This document shows, piece by piece, positions 36,876-46,284 of a stretch of DNA of 64,000 bases (position 1 is its first letter; each line of letters opens with the position of its first letter). Below the pieces are notes generated by a model. The model did no database searches. It worked only from the letters and a program-made list of their open reading frames with translations, and had not been told where the DNA came from. Source of the stretch: Paulinella micropora (lineage: Eukaryota; Cercozoa; Imbricatea; Euglyphida; Paulinellidae); NCBI GenBank assembly GCA_019918135.1, contig WBZZ01001197.1, positions 12,501 to 76,500 on the forward strand, given 5' to 3'. The translations under genes were made by a program, and so were the position numbers.

Positions 36876-38186
36876 ATGATGCTAGAAGAGGCAGGCCATG
36901 CGCCGCCCGTGCCTGACTTGCAGCGAGCCAACGCGTTCGTGCATGAGAACCTCGCTGCCAGCACTGAGCTCCTCAGAAAAGTGGCGCTCGGTAGCCAAGA
37001 CTTGGGTCGCGAAAGGTTGGAGCAGGAGCGGCTCTCGAGCCAGCGGGCATGCGAGGTTCTGCGCCAGGAAAACGCAGCGCTCAGGACGAGGCAGGCAGAG
37101 CTGCTGGCAGCCAATTCGCGACTAGCTCAAAAGGTTCAGCACCTAACTCAACAGAGCGCAGACAGGGAGGCGCTGTCCGTTGCCAAATCCGCCCTAGAGG
37201 CCAAGCTCGAGGAACTTGCGCGGGAACTGTCTGACTGCTCGGCGGCGGCGGCGGGGCTACAGCGGCGGAACGAGGTCCTGGTGGCGGAAAACGTACGCTT
37301 GCAAGAAAGCTCTGCCTCGAACTCCGAGTTGCGCCAAAAAAACGAAGCGTTGCGCTTGCGATTGCAGCAGGAGGTAGACTCCAATCTTAGACTTGTAGGG
37401 CAGGAGCTGCGTTGGCAACAAGAGCTTGCGCAGCTGCAAGCCAGCGTGGCAAAACTGCGCGAAGAAGCGGCGCAGCTAGCTCGGGGGAAGGCCGGCGCAG
37501 AGAACGAACTGGAGCAGGCGGCGCTAGCGGCGCAGCGTCAGCTGCAGGCCTGCCAGCATGCGGGCGAGCAGACCCAAAACGAGTGCGAGGAGTGGCGCAG
37601 CAAATGCGAGCAGTTGCAGAAGCGAGTGCGTGAGGTTGAGTCCCAATGCGAAGACGGGAAGCCGGAGCTGGCGGCTCTGCGACTAGAGATTGAGCGACTG
37701 AAACAGGCCAACTCAGATCTGCAAGCCCTCACAGGCAGGCTCAGTCTCTGCACGCTGCCGAGCGCTAGCCACAAAGTTGCCAGCAGCGGCGGAAGCGGCA
37801 GCAGTAGCAGCAGTAGCAGCAGCAGCGACAGCAACCGGGGCCCCGACTTTTGTCGGCTTGTGCATTGGGGACGACGCCACATTGTTTATTTTACTCTGCG
37901 CGTGCGCGGGCTAGCTCACGACAGGTACTTTGGAGTTGTCGACAGCAAAGGACGCCGAGTCTACGAAAGCGTCGTAGATTTTAGAAGCGCCCTCGACTTT
38001 CTCAACCAAGTCGTGCCCGAGCCAACGCCGCCAGATCCGAGCATTCCCTCACACGAACAAGAGCTCATGGTCGAAAACTATAGACGCGGTTTCTTGAAAT
38101 ATTACACCCCCCAAGGAACTCGCAGGCCCGAGTGGCAGGACCCTTTAGGGGGGTGGCAAGCGGACCCTTTCGTACCACAGGACTAA
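36876..38186 (+). CDS. Long coiled-coil protein with globular C-terminus
   Basis: The ATG at 36876 (an ATGATG pair) gives 436 residues. Residues about 30-290 are a nearly continuous Leu/Gln/Glu/Arg heptad pattern (for example LRQENAALRTRQAELLAANS), so a long coiled coil is expected. A Ser/Gly linker follows near 300-320. The C-terminal 115 residues are globular with RLVHWGRRHIVYFTLRVRG and a DPLGGWQADPFVPQD end, not matched to a named family. It could be a scaffold or structural protein. It is intact, and its 3' end is followed by the direct repeat at 38327. Confidence 0.7.
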   Translation: MMLEEAGHAPPVPDLQRANAFVHENLAASTELLRKVALGSQDLGRERLEQERLSSQRACEVLRQENAALRTRQAELLAANSRLAQKVQHLTQQSADREALSVAKSALEAKLEELARELSDCSAAAAGLQRRNEVLVAENVRLQESSASNSELRQKNEALRLRLQQEVDSNLRLVGQELRWQQELAQLQASVAKLREEAAQLARGKAGAENELEQAALAAQRQLQACQHAGEQTQNECEEWRSKCEQLQKRVREVESQCEDGKPELAALRLEIERLKQANSDLQALTGRLSLCTLPSASHKVASSGGSGSSSSSSSSSDSNRGPDFCRLVHWGRRHIVYFTLRVRGLAHDRYFGVVDSKGRRVYESVVDFRSALDFLNQVVPEPTPPDPSIPSHEQELMVENYRRGFLKYYTPQGTRRPEWQDPLGGWQADPFVPQD

Positions 38187-38326
38187 TAAACAATCCTTCC
38201 TGCTTTTTCTTTGCTTAGTGGCAGGGGGGGGGCAGGCCCGTGCTGAAAATTTGTATTAGCAGAGCCCCTCGCCGCTTGCAGGTCCCCGAATAGCCACTTT
38301 GCGGCTTCTGTAGGGGACCGCGGCTC

Positions 38327-38461
38327 CCCCTGCGCGCCTCTCTGCCAGGGCATTTTTCTTTGGAAAACCACTTAATACAAGAAGTCGGGCTGGGAACGCC
38401 CAAATTGCGTGGAGTTGAGTTTAGATCTTTGAAAGTTTACTAGAAATTGAAACTTTAATAA
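38327..38461 (+). repeat. Direct repeat at gene 3' end, copy 2
   Basis: Matches 35923-36059 (shared GGAAAACCACTTAATACAAG and GGGAACGCCCAAATTGCGTG blocks). It follows the coiled-coil gene by about 140 bp and ends in an A/T-rich tail. Confidence 0.75.
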
Positions 38462-38524
38462 AAACCCAAAACCCAAAGTCAGTGAGGACCTGAGGGGGCA
38501 TGCCCCCCACCGAGCTCCCCTTTC

Positions 38525-38791
38525 TCACTCAGGTAGAGGCAATCTGCCCGACGCGCCTCGTACAAAGCCCTGGCGAAGCTTCAGTTCGAGCGCTTGCAAA
38601 TCCTTTTGCACAAAAGTCAAATCCTCGCGGCGTTTCTGGAGTTCCAGAGAGCGCCTCTCCCGCTCGGACTGAGCCTGCAAACTCAAGTTGTCCCTAAGCA
38701 GGCGGGCCGTGGGCAGGCGTCCTGTGTCCAAATAAAACAAGGCGCCACTCGACACTCCGTGCACCACGACTATACTCCTGCCGGGGGTCAT
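38525..38791 (-). CDS. Short coiled-coil protein, paralogue of the 58.7-kb protein
   Basis: The ATG at 38791 opens 88 residues. Residues about 33-75 (DNLSLQAQSERERRSLELQK and LTFVQKDLQALELKLRQG) match the protein at 58748-59293 almost residue by residue, but the flanks differ. It is a short helical protein or a gene fragment. Its DNA also matches the 59.0-kb copy. Confidence 0.45.
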   Translation of the reverse strand: MTPGRSIVVVHGVSSGALFYLDTGRLPTARLLRDNLSLQAQSERERRSLELQKRREDLTFVQKDLQALELKLRQGFVRGASGRLPLPE

Positions 38792-38839
38792 GCCTGCGCT
38801 GGACCAAGTGTATTAGCTTGCGCCCGTCACCAGAAAGGG

Positions 38840-39660
38840 GGGTGGCAATAGGTTTCCCGGGAAAGCACACACTCAGGAAAATTTGGCGCCAAATTTAATG
38901 TAAGCAAAGAAAAAAGTCCACTTTGCGCAAAACGACGACGCCGCCCCCCCCCCCCCTCCCCAGTTCTCTCCCCTTCCCTCCCCCTTTCTCGCCCCCGCTC
39001 TCCTTACTCCCCGCTCTTTCCCCTTCTCCGTTCTTTCCCCCCTCTCCCCTTCTCCTCCCGCTCCCCTTCCGAAAGGGGGAGGGGAGGGGGGAGATCTAAA
39101 AACTTGTCATTTGCGCAAGCAAAAAAAACGGCGCGCCGTTTCTTTTTGCGGGAAAACATCCGCCCCTCCCCCAGGCCCGCGGAAGCCGGAACGGCCGGTT
39201 AATTTGGTGCTAAATTGAGCTGTTCTGGATAAGGTCGGAAAAGGTAGTGCCTCCTAGTTTTTCCGGGAACACACACACAGGACAATTTGGCGCCAAGTTT
39301 AATTCGAGAAACGGGCGAAAGAAAAAAGTCCACTTCAAGACGCCACCGCCTCCCGCCCCGATCTCTCCCTCTCCCTGTTTCCTCCCCCCCCCCCCCTCCC
39401 CTTTTCTCGCCCCCGCTCTCCTTACTCCCCGTTCTTTCCCCTTTCCCGTTCTTTCCTCCCTCTCCCCTTTTCCTCCCGCTCCCCTTCGAAAGGGGGAGGG
39501 AAGGAGGGATTTGAAAACTTGTCATTTGCGCAATAAAAAAATGGTGCGCGGTTTTTTTCCGCGTGAAAACATCCGATTCCCCCGCAGAACCGATAGCAAC
39601 CGGGACGACCTGTTCATTTGGCGCTAAATCGTGCTGTTCTGGATAAGGCAGAGAAGTCAA
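38840..39660. repeat. Two tandem copies of the R1 repeat
   Basis: No gene is supported. Each copy runs: TTTTCCGGGAA(AC)n, AATTTGGCGCCAA, a GAAAAAAGTCCAC block, a long CT-rich stretch, CCCTTCGAAAGGGGGAGGGA, AAAACTTGTCATTTGCGCAA, GCGCG(C)CGTTT, GCGGGAAAACATCCG and ATTTGGCGCTAAAT. The first copy starts about 38858 and the second about 39257. TTTGGCGCCAAA lies at 38882-38893 and a near copy at 39286-39297. Confidence 0.75.
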
Positions 39661-39717
39661 CGAAAAACAAATAAAGTAAAAACCAAAACACTCGCAAATC
39701 CCCCTACAAAAACCTGT

Positions 39718-40839
39718 CTAAGCACCCAGGTTGAGGGGGGCTTCTGCCCTTGTCATTTCTACTAAAGGAACTAGCAGCTGCGAGCGCATCTCCTTCCAAC
39801 AAGCGTAGCTATAGCGTGTTGACAAGCTCACGTCCACGCGGAGGGCCAGCTCTTGGCACAAGATACCCAAACGACGCGGGGTTTCCGTATCTTGAAGTAC
39901 ATAGCCGGAAATGTCACTCAACGGATTTTGGCTGTATGTGTCGCTCCTGAGAGCCGCCAGAGTTTCTTTGAGCTCCAGAACCAGCTTGTTCCACGGGGGG
40001 TGCACGGAACCCTTGTAGGCGGCCGCCTCGACGCGATCAAATAGCATGGCCGCGTAGCCAGCCAGCCCGCGCCGCGTGTCGTTGCCCTGGAACCACGGGC
40101 GCGCGTAGGGCCACAAGTCAAACGGGCACTGCCTATTGGTGAGGATCGAGAGGGGCCGCTCGGAACGCACCGCGTCGCCCAACGTGCCAGAGCAGACCAA
40201 GAATGTCCAGAGCTCGGGCGACAACTCAGGCGGGGCGGCGCGGCCAACGTTGGCGCGTATTGCGGCCATCGCCCGCCGAGCCCTGGCAGCGCTTAGCCAA
40301 AGCCGGAAGTCCTTGACGCAATATGCCACCTCACCCTGTGGCGACTTAAGGCAACGCAAGATCGAAAACTCGCCCCGCAGCCCTTGAGCGGGCAGCGCGG
40401 GCCCGCGCGGCGGCCACAAGAGTGGGGGCGCTCCGCTCTCATTAGGGGAGGCCACGTCAGGCAACCAGAAGCGTCCGCAATGAAGTGGCACGCCCAGGGA
40501 GCACAACCCGTGCCAGACTAGGCGCTGCAGTTCAAAAAGCCTGGGCAGATGACTTTGCACTTGCCCCGGCAGGTAGCTCTGGAGCCTAAAGCTGTAGAAA
40601 GAAAACTCTTGGCAGCCGAGCGCGCCCGGGTGCGACCCCGTGAACAGACGCTGGTACGACCGTCCCCAGGCCAACAAGTGCTGGCGGTGCACGTCATCTG
40701 CGACCGCGGGCCCCGGCGGGGGCCGCAGAGCCAGCGTGAGCCCCAGCGTCGGCGGAGATATGCTGCCCCAGAGCTGCGCCAGCACGGCGCCGGCCGGCCA
40801 GTCCTGCGAGTGCCAGGGCGGGCCGCGGTCGACCAGCAT
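39718..40839 (-). CDS. Unknown 373-residue protein
   Basis: The ATG at 40839 (MLVDRGPPWHSQDW) overlaps the last base of the preceding gene's stop codon on the same strand. The frame continues upstream to 40998, but that part lies inside the preceding gene. The sequence has many Trp/Pro/Leu residues and an FQGNDTRRGLAGYAAM segment near residue 280, with no recognised family. The one-base overlap with the LRR-like gene is unusual for a eukaryotic nuclear gene and may mean both are parts of one longer gene. Confidence 0.55.
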   Translation of the reverse strand: MLVDRGPPWHSQDWPAGAVLAQLWGSISPPTLGLTLALRPPPGPAVADDVHRQHLLAWGRSYQRLFTGSHPGALGCQEFSFYSFRLQSYLPGQVQSHLPRLFELQRLVWHGLCSLGVPLHCGRFWLPDVASPNESGAPPLLWPPRGPALPAQGLRGEFSILRCLKSPQGEVAYCVKDFRLWLSAARARRAMAAIRANVGRAAPPELSPELWTFLVCSGTLGDAVRSERPLSILTNRQCPFDLWPYARPWFQGNDTRRGLAGYAAMLFDRVEAAAYKGSVHPPWNKLVLELKETLAALRSDTYSQNPLSDISGYVLQDTETPRRLGILCQELALRVDVSLSTRYSYACWKEMRSQLLVPLVEMTRAEAPLNLGA

Positions 40840-41582
40840 CAGTGCACGGGCGCCAGCAGCCGCAGGGCGTCCAGGTCGGCGGCGCTCGGCTGGTCCCACA
40901 GATCGAGGTCGTACAGCCGTAGCTCTAAAAAAGAAGGTGAAGCGCCCCCAAGCGGAAGGAGCGTCCGGTGCAGCTGCTCCAGGGCGCCACGCTCCCACCG
41001 CCCGGTGTATTCAAAGTTCGGCCGCTGGGATTTCATGTTCATACAAACGCTCAGGCTGAGGACATAGGATTGTAGCGCCGGGGTGCAAGCGCGGTCCCAG
41101 TCGAGCCCGCCCGCGTCCTCCTCGGTTGCGAGCTTTTGCATCACCTCAATCAGGTCTTGTGGTTGCATGCCACATCCCGCAACCACGCGCCGCAGCCGCG
41201 GCCAACGTACCGGCCGCGGCCCTACAGGTAGCACCAGGCCATCCTCTGCGTCCGTGACGTAGAGGATGGCCTCGGAACTCCCTAAAACTTCGCACACCTC
41301 GAGCGTCGGGGCCAACAGTTCAAAGCCCCTGCCCCACAACCGAGGGCCGCCGCAGTCGACTAGTTGCAGGCACCGCAACGGCGGCACGGGGCCCGGCTGC
41401 GGCCACAGCGCGCTCACTCCGCGCGGCCCAAAGTACATCGACTCTAGACGCAGTTCTTGTACACCAGGCAGACTGTGGCGTAGCGCCTCTTCGAGCGGCG
41501 GCCTGATATCGAATGCAAACTCTTCTAGCTCATACTCATTTTCGAGCGTGAGGGAGAAAGGCCACCAGCTGGCTCGCGCCAC
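40839..41582 (-). CDS. LRR-like protein
   Basis: The frame starts with a non-ATG codon and overlaps the next upstream gene. Residues about 30-90 show leucine-rich spacing (VQELRLESMYFG, LRCLQLVDCGG, LEVCEVLG), and the end has FLELRLYDLDLWD. Leucine-rich repeats often follow an F-box, and the gene directly upstream on the strand is F-box-like, so this could be its substrate-binding part. The true start is not resolved. Confidence 0.5.
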   Translation of the reverse strand: MARASWWPFSLTLENEYELEEFAFDIRPPLEEALRHSLPGVQELRLESMYFGPRGVSALWPQPGPVPPLRCLQLVDCGGPRLWGRGFELLAPTLEVCEVLGSSEAILYVTDAEDGLVLPVGPRPVRWPRLRRVVAGCGMQPQDLIEVMQKLATEEDAGGLDWDRACTPALQSYVLSLSVCMNMKSQRPNFEYTGRWERGALEQLHRTLLPLGGASPSFLELRLYDLDLWDQPSAADLDALRLLAPVH

Positions 41583-42024
41583 ATTCTGTCCAAACCCTCA
41601 AAAGCTCGGCGGCCGCGTACGCGTCACACTCCAGGGACAGGTGCGTGACGTGTTGAAACCAGCGAAGAGCTAGCTGCAACAAGCGCCGCTTCCGCGGGAG
41701 AATAGGAACCTGTATGGGCAGACGGTTTCGGCTATAGTTGAGCGTGAGTGATGTGCAGAGCTGGGGGTAAACAACCAGCTCCTCGGCAGCTGCTAAGACG
41801 TTCTCGGGCAGGTCGATTGTAGAAGTTGCGTCGTTGAGGGCTAGGGCCAGCCACAGCTGAGGCAGCAGGTACACATCTAGCTGCTGTTTCCAGGCTTTTG
41901 ATGTCCGCAGCAGGGACACCAGGTCCTGTTGCGCCAGCAGCCCTGCTCCGTGCGAGAAGAAAACTTCTTGCCAATCGTTGAGGGCGCTAGGGGCAACAGT
42001 GCACTGGCGCTTGCACGGGCGCAT
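41536..42024 (-). CDS. F-box-like protein, N-terminal part of an F-box/LRR set
   Basis: The ATG at 42024 (MRPCKRQCTVAPSALNDWQE) was preferred, since codons upstream translate the R1 repeat. Residues about 12-55 (DWQEVFFSHGAGLLAQQDLV, then SLLRTSKAWKQQLD) resemble a degenerate F-box with the typical SKxWKxxLD end. Later residues show leucine-rich spacing (LCTSLTLNYSRN, VTHLSLECDAY). The product is likely an F-box/LRR protein; the LRR-like frame directly downstream overlaps it by 47 bp. Expected partner: SKP1 or the SKP1 fusion at 7.8 kb. Confidence 0.5.
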   Translation of the reverse strand: MRPCKRQCTVAPSALNDWQEVFFSHGAGLLAQQDLVSLLRTSKAWKQQLDVYLLPQLWLALALNDATSTIDLPENVLAAAEELVVYPQLCTSLTLNYSRNRLPIQVPILPRKRRLLQLALRWFQHVTHLSLECDAYAAAELLRVWTECGASQLVAFLPHARK

Positions 42025-42049
42025 CTTCCTCCCTAATGAAATGTTAATT

Positions 42050-42175
42050 CTCTTAGAGGTTTTCCGGGGAAACACACATAAGGGCAAATTTGGCGACAAT
42101 TTCATTCGAGAAAGGGGGATGGGGAAGGAGGGGGGGGGGGGGGCGCCAAGAAAGTGCGAAATCTTTTTTTCTTAA
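42050..42175. repeat. R1 repeat fragment with G-run
   Basis: Contains TTTTCCGGGGAAACACACAT, AAATTTGGCGACAA, TTCATTCGAGAAA, a G-run and GGCGCCAAGAAAGTGCG. It lies in the divergent gap between the F-box-like gene and the LRR-like gene at 42248. Confidence 0.6.
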
Positions 42176-42247
42176 ATCTCGACGGTCTTACACCTGGCAC
42201 TGAAAACTAAGAGAGAGACAAGCACGACCCCAACTAAGAGCCAGAAG

Positions 42248-42736
42248 ATGTCTCTATCTGATTTATTCCATTTAGGCGCCGATAAGCGCAAGCAAGCCGG
42301 GGCCTGGCTGAGCGCGTTGAGGTACCAGATCGAGCACGGCTTACAAGCCGTAGCGCTGGACGTGATGGCCCTTGACCGTCCTCACGTGCTCAAAACCCTG
42401 GCGAATGTTATGCAGAAGCACAAAGGCAAGTTTGATTTACAGCTGCGCCTCGGCAAGGAAGAACTCTTTGAGGAAAAGAGCCGAGCCGTTTGCCAAAGCC
42501 TAGCGTGGCTTGCCTATCCACTGGCGCGCAGCCTGGAGCTGCAAGGACTGCGCGGGGGTTCTTACGAGCTGCCGCGCCACAGAGAAGGGTGCCTAATGCT
42601 GGCTGACTGCCAAGAAGTCATCTTGATGCTTGGAGGGTCGCCTAAACAGCTGAGTCTGGTGGACTGCGTGGCTTGCACCACGGCTCTAAAACCAACCTTA
42701 CCCTCAACGGGCTGGTCCGACGACGACGACGACTAA
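42248..42736 (+). CDS. LRR-like protein, short paralogue
   Basis: The ATG at 42248 opens 162 residues (MSLSDLFHLGADKRKQAG...) that closely match the N-terminal part of the gene at 60.4 kb, ending in a DDDDD run where the longer gene continues. Downstream DNA (about 42748-42790) then matches the far 3' part of the longer gene (near 61713-61745). The copy is thus shorter in its middle. The shared region has leucine-rich segments (LARSLELQGLRGGSYELP, LSLVDCVAC). A non-ATG frame to 43042 follows and may be a relic. Confidence 0.6.
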   Translation: MSLSDLFHLGADKRKQAGAWLSALRYQIEHGLQAVALDVMALDRPHVLKTLANVMQKHKGKFDLQLRLGKEELFEEKSRAVCQSLAWLAYPLARSLELQGLRGGSYELPRHREGCLMLADCQEVILMLGGSPKQLSLVDCVACTTALKPTLPSTGWSDDDDD

Positions 42737-43126
42737 GTCAAAGGCAGAGGGCTCAGGCTCGAATACCAAGTACTTTGGTTTATTCAAGAATATGCGCTGG
42801 ACGGTGTGTGCACGCTGGACCCTACGCAGTCTACGCTAGACCCCGCATGTCAAATTTACGTGCCCGCGGGCGGCGCAGACAAGATAGCTCTCCCAACACT
42901 GGAGCTCCCGCCGCTCAAGCAGGGGGAAACACCGCCGGACACCAGTGCGTTGCGGGATACGTACATTGTGAAATCCTCCGTCGGGATTTGTGTACAAAGC
43001 CAAGATCAACTAAAACGGGGCTGTACGACACTGAAAAACTAAGAAGGAGGGAGGGCGCCGCTCTCCGAGAGTTTTGCAACAAAAAAAAGGGAAAAAAAGA
43101 TTCTTTTGATTAATAAAAGCTTTTGT

Positions 43127-43510
43127 TCAGGTTCGTGTCGACAGACTGAGAGGTTCTTTTAAGCTGTCCAAGCGCTCGTAGTGTATTGGCAGAAAGTGTA
43201 CATCCGTTGTCTGGGAATAAACGACCGCCATGGCCACCATTAATAGGACCAGAACTACTATACACAACGCAAACGCCGTCGTCAGACCCGTTACGTAAAA
43301 GCCCGGGCCCAACAGAAGACAACCAGTATCTGGACGACGAGTCGCATTAACCACGTCGCCGAGCTTCGGCACGCTCTCGGTCGAGCCCAAGAACAGAGGT
43401 ACACTGCATTCTTTGTAGAGATTTATCATACAATACCCAATCCCTCCCCTGCCGAACGGCAAGAGTGCGCTCACCCCGGCATAAGCTGTCAGCGCCAAAG
43501 CTTTGGTCAT
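43127..43510 (-). CDS. Membrane protein, C-terminal part
   Basis: This frame has a hydrophobic N-terminal stretch and a strong transmembrane segment (FALCIVVLVLLMVAMAVVYS) near residue 80-100, then a short cytoplasmic-like tail. It overlaps the frame at 43347-43874 and together they resemble one two-span glycoprotein with about one break. An A/T-rich terminator-like stretch lies at 43080-43125. Confidence 0.5.
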   Translation of the reverse strand: MTKALALTAYAGVSALLPFGRGGIGYCMINLYKECSVPLFLGSTESVPKLGDVVNATRRPDTGCLLLGPGFYVTGLTTAFALCIVVLVLLMVAMAVVYSQTTDVHFLPIHYERLDSLKEPLSLSTRT

Positions 43511-43874
43511 TAATTTGTTGTTCGGTCTCGTTGGAGTCTAGGGGCTGCGCAAATACCGCAGCCATGTACACAGGCATGCGCACGTCTTCGATGCTCCGTG
43601 TTGTACAGGGAATACCGCTCTTCCAGATTTGCAAACTACGCCGGCGTCCCCCACCCCCTCCACCTGACGATTCTACATAACAGCACTTAAACTCGTCTGA
43701 CGGTGCAAGGGCCCAGCTGGCGCGCGTCACGTTCACTTCCACTACTGATACCACCGTTTCTATCTCGGAACCCGTTTTAACTATAGACCAGATCAAGACT
43801 GGGAATGCGAGCAGCCCCACACACATGAACCAAGCTGCGTACCGACTCTTTTGCTGTGGGGTGCAGCTGCACAT
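43347..43874 (-). CDS. Membrane glycoprotein, N-terminal part
   Basis: The ATG at 43874 gives a Cys-rich short N-terminus, a transmembrane segment (WFMCVGLLAFPVLIWSIV, residues about 15-32), then an ectodomain-like region with cysteines (KCCYVESSGG, IPCTTR) and N-glycosylation sites (NVT, NET). A CCx4-5 ectodomain between two membrane spans recalls small tetraspan or viral surface proteins, but the CCG signature of tetraspanins is absent. Confidence 0.5.
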   Translation of the reverse strand: MCSCTPQQKSRYAAWFMCVGLLAFPVLIWSIVKTGSEIETVVSVVEVNVTRASWALAPSDEFKCCYVESSGGGGGGRRRSLQIWKSGIPCTTRSIEDVRMPVYMAAVFAQPLDSNETEQQINDQSFGADSLCRGERTLAVRQGRDWVLYDKSLQRMQCTSVLGLDRERAEARRRG

Positions 43875-44169
43875 TGACACTCTCTGCGCCAGAAATATTA
43901 TGTACCAGAACAGGGCTTTTCAGCTTACACTTTCTCCCACGCCCTATTCTTAGACAGGGTGCACCACCCCCCCCCCCCCCCGCTCTCTCTTTTGAATTGG
44001 TCTTGTGCCTCCCCTCCTCCTCCCAGAACACGCAGACTCGTAGGTGTTGCCCCTGGCTCGTCTACGCAGCCGGGGGGTTCAGCTAATTCCGTCTTCCTTT
44101 CACCCCCCGCCCCTTGAGCCCAGGGCTAAGAGTACCGGCCCTTGTTTATTAGTTGGTACTAACACAAGT

Positions 44170-45279
44170 ATGAATACCTCTAAGAACGATGCCAAGGCAC
44201 GGTTACGATTGCTGCAAAAAGAGGCAGAGGGAGGCAAGGCAGAGGCCCAGTTCCAGCTAGGGCGCTATTACCAGCTTGGCCAAGGCATAGCACAAAACGC
44301 GCCCAAGGCCGCGAAATGGTTCAGGAAGGCTGCGGAGCAAGGCCACGACCTGGCCCAATACCAGCTGGGCGTTTGCTACGTGGAGGGTAAGGGTGTGGTC
44401 AAGGACGAAACCAAGGCGGAAGAATACTTTAGCAAGGCGGCGGAATGTTTCCGCAAGGCAGCGGTGCAGGGGAACGCAGACGCACAGTACCAGGTTGGAG
44501 TTTGCAACCACGGTGGCACGGGCGTGGTCAAGAACGAGGTTCAGGCTTTGCAATGGTTTATGCAAGCAGCAGATCAAGGCCACGTGGATGCCCGGTTGTG
44601 CCTAGCCGTTTTCTATTACGATAGTATCGCCTGTCAGCAGGACCAGGCCAAGGTCGCTGAATGGTTACGCCTCGCAGCAGAAAAGGGCCACGCAGCCGCG
44701 CAGTACCAAATGGGGCTCTGGTACGACGAGGGCGCAGTCGTGGCCAAGGACGATGTCAAGGCAGCTGAATGGTTCCGCAAGGCGGCAGGGCAGGGCTTCG
44801 TCAGCGCTTTGTGGGCGCTCGGGATCTGCTATGAGGTGGGTAGGGGTGTAGCCCAGGATGACGCCCGGGCCATGGAGTACTTTTGCCAGGCGGCCGACCG
44901 GGGCCATGCCAAAGCCCAGTTCGAGATGGGGCTCCACTACGAAAAAGGCGCAGGCGTGGTCTACGTGAGGTACGGCTATCAAGGCGTGGTAAGAGATGAG
45001 ACCAAGCAGCACACTGCTGGGTCGAGGCTAGGCGGTGGTTCAGCCAGGCGGCTGAGCAGGGCCACGCGGAAGCGCAGTTCCGGCTGGGGCTTTGCTACCT
45101 ATATGACACGCGCAAGGTCGAGGAATGGGAAGAGGCCGAGCCATACTGGGTCAAGGCGGTGGAATTGTTCCGCAAGTCAGCGGAACAAGGCCACGCACCG
45201 GCCCAGTATCGTCTGGGACGCTGCTACCAACACGGCACGGGCGTGGCAGAGGACGAGGCTCAGACAGTATTCTGGTTAA
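44170..45279 (+). CDS. Sel1-repeat (TPR-like) protein
   Basis: The ATG at 44170 (MNTSKNDAKARLRLLQKEAE) is followed by at least seven Sel1-like units, such as AQFQLGRYYQLGQGI then AAKWFRKAAEQGHDLAQYQL, each about 36-40 residues. Sel1 repeats form a superhelix that binds other proteins; they are common in adaptor proteins of the secretory pathway, bacteria and giant viruses. The 3' part changes character before the end of the frame, while Sel1-like codons continue in DNA nearby, so about one break is likely. A Sel1 remnant also lies at 46.9 kb. Confidence 0.7.
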   Translation: MNTSKNDAKARLRLLQKEAEGGKAEAQFQLGRYYQLGQGIAQNAPKAAKWFRKAAEQGHDLAQYQLGVCYVEGKGVVKDETKAEEYFSKAAECFRKAAVQGNADAQYQVGVCNHGGTGVVKNEVQALQWFMQAADQGHVDARLCLAVFYYDSIACQQDQAKVAEWLRLAAEKGHAAAQYQMGLWYDEGAVVAKDDVKAAEWFRKAAGQGFVSALWALGICYEVGRGVAQDDARAMEYFCQAADRGHAKAQFEMGLHYEKGAGVVYVRYGYQGVVRDETKQHTAGSRLGGGSARRLSRATRKRSSGWGFATYMTRARSRNGKRPSHTGSRRWNCSASQRNKATHRPSIVWDAATNTARAWQRTRLRQYSG

Positions 45280-45339
45280 CAAAAGCGGCGGAACAAGGCA
45301 TCTTTGCTTTTACTGCGTATTTTGACATCTCGTGAACAG

Positions 45340-46000
45340 CGAGTTAAACGTCTATTAAAATTTTCTTTTCTGGCCTCTCTGGAATGCAGGTTGAGAAGCC
45401 ACGGTCTGGCTCGCCCCCCCCGGGGGGGGGGGGGGGGGGCTAAGCACAGGGTCGTGCCTCTCCCCCCTCCCTCTTCCCTCTCCCTTACCTAGTTCTCAGT
45501 GCCAAGATTAAACTTTTGTCAAGGATTTTTTTATTATTTTTTTTGTGTACATTCTTAGCGCGCCCCCGCCCTTCCCCCTTACCTCTCTCTTCCCACCTCC
45601 CTCTCTCATCCTCCCCTTCATCCATCTGCCAGCCACCCGGTTGCCAAGTCTAAGACCGTCGAAATTTAATTTATGCAGCTTATAGTCTCGGTGATTTCCG
45701 TATACTTGACCTCGAGTTCCTGCTTTTGCTCCAAGAGCGAGATCTGCCTAGCATGATTGCCAATAATCTGCTGTACAAAAAGAAATTAATAAAAATCCTT
45801 GAGAAAGTTTGGTCCTTCACTCAGCACTGAAACTAAGAGGGAGAGAAAAAGCACGATCTATCCTTGCTCGCCATCTGAGAACGGGGAGCGGGAGAGGCAC
45901 GGCCCTGTGCTTAGCCATTCCCCCCCGCCTGAGAACTTGAACAGGGGTGAGGAGGGGGGGGGGGGACTTCGTGGAGGCGTTTCATGTATTTATTTAATTT
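45340..46000. repeat. Gene-free repeat block 3
   Basis: No gene is supported. It holds a C-run/G-run palindrome at 45415-45440, the CTAGTTCTCAGTGCCAAGATTA unit at about 45488-45530, and at 45680-45780 a fragment matching the coiled-coil gene at 58.85-58.94 kb (shared TCCAAGAGCGAGATCTGCCT block, minus-strand sense). Confidence 0.55.
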
Positions 46001-46284
46001 TTTTTGTAGCTTCTGCGCCCTTTCCCTCCCCCTTCCCTGTCCTTTGAGCCCCCCCGGGCTCAGGGGGCTCAAGTGGAAGGAAAGAAAAAAAAGGGAAGGG
46101 GGGGCACCCCCCTCCTCACAACCCATCCCCTCGCCTCCCTTCTCTCTCCCCTTCCTCCCGAAAAGGGGGAGGGGGCGCTTCCCCCCCTCTTTCTTTCTTC
46201 TCTCCCCCATGAGCCCCCTGAGCCCGGGGGGCTCAAAGAACAGGGGAAGGGGGGAAAGGGAAGAGCGCAGAATCTACAAAAAAA
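46000..46284. mobile_element. MITE-like element with nested hairpins
   Basis: The element has terminal inverted repeats of about 70 bp: left TTTTTGTAGCTTCTGCGCCC through TTTGAGCC..GGGCTCA and right its reverse complement ending GCGCAGAATCTACAAAAA. Inside each arm is a smaller hairpin (TTGAGCCCCC..GGGGGCTCAA). The middle is A-rich and CT-rich and non-coding. Related elements lie at 56051-56235 and 59471-59650, and half copies near 10010, 54905 and 57125. It looks like a non-autonomous DNA element. No target-site duplication was confirmed. Confidence 0.55.

Noticed and set aside
40549-41067. Plus-strand arginine/proline-rich frames opposite the LRR and neighbouring genes
   Set aside because: They are shadows of GC-rich coding DNA on the minus strand.
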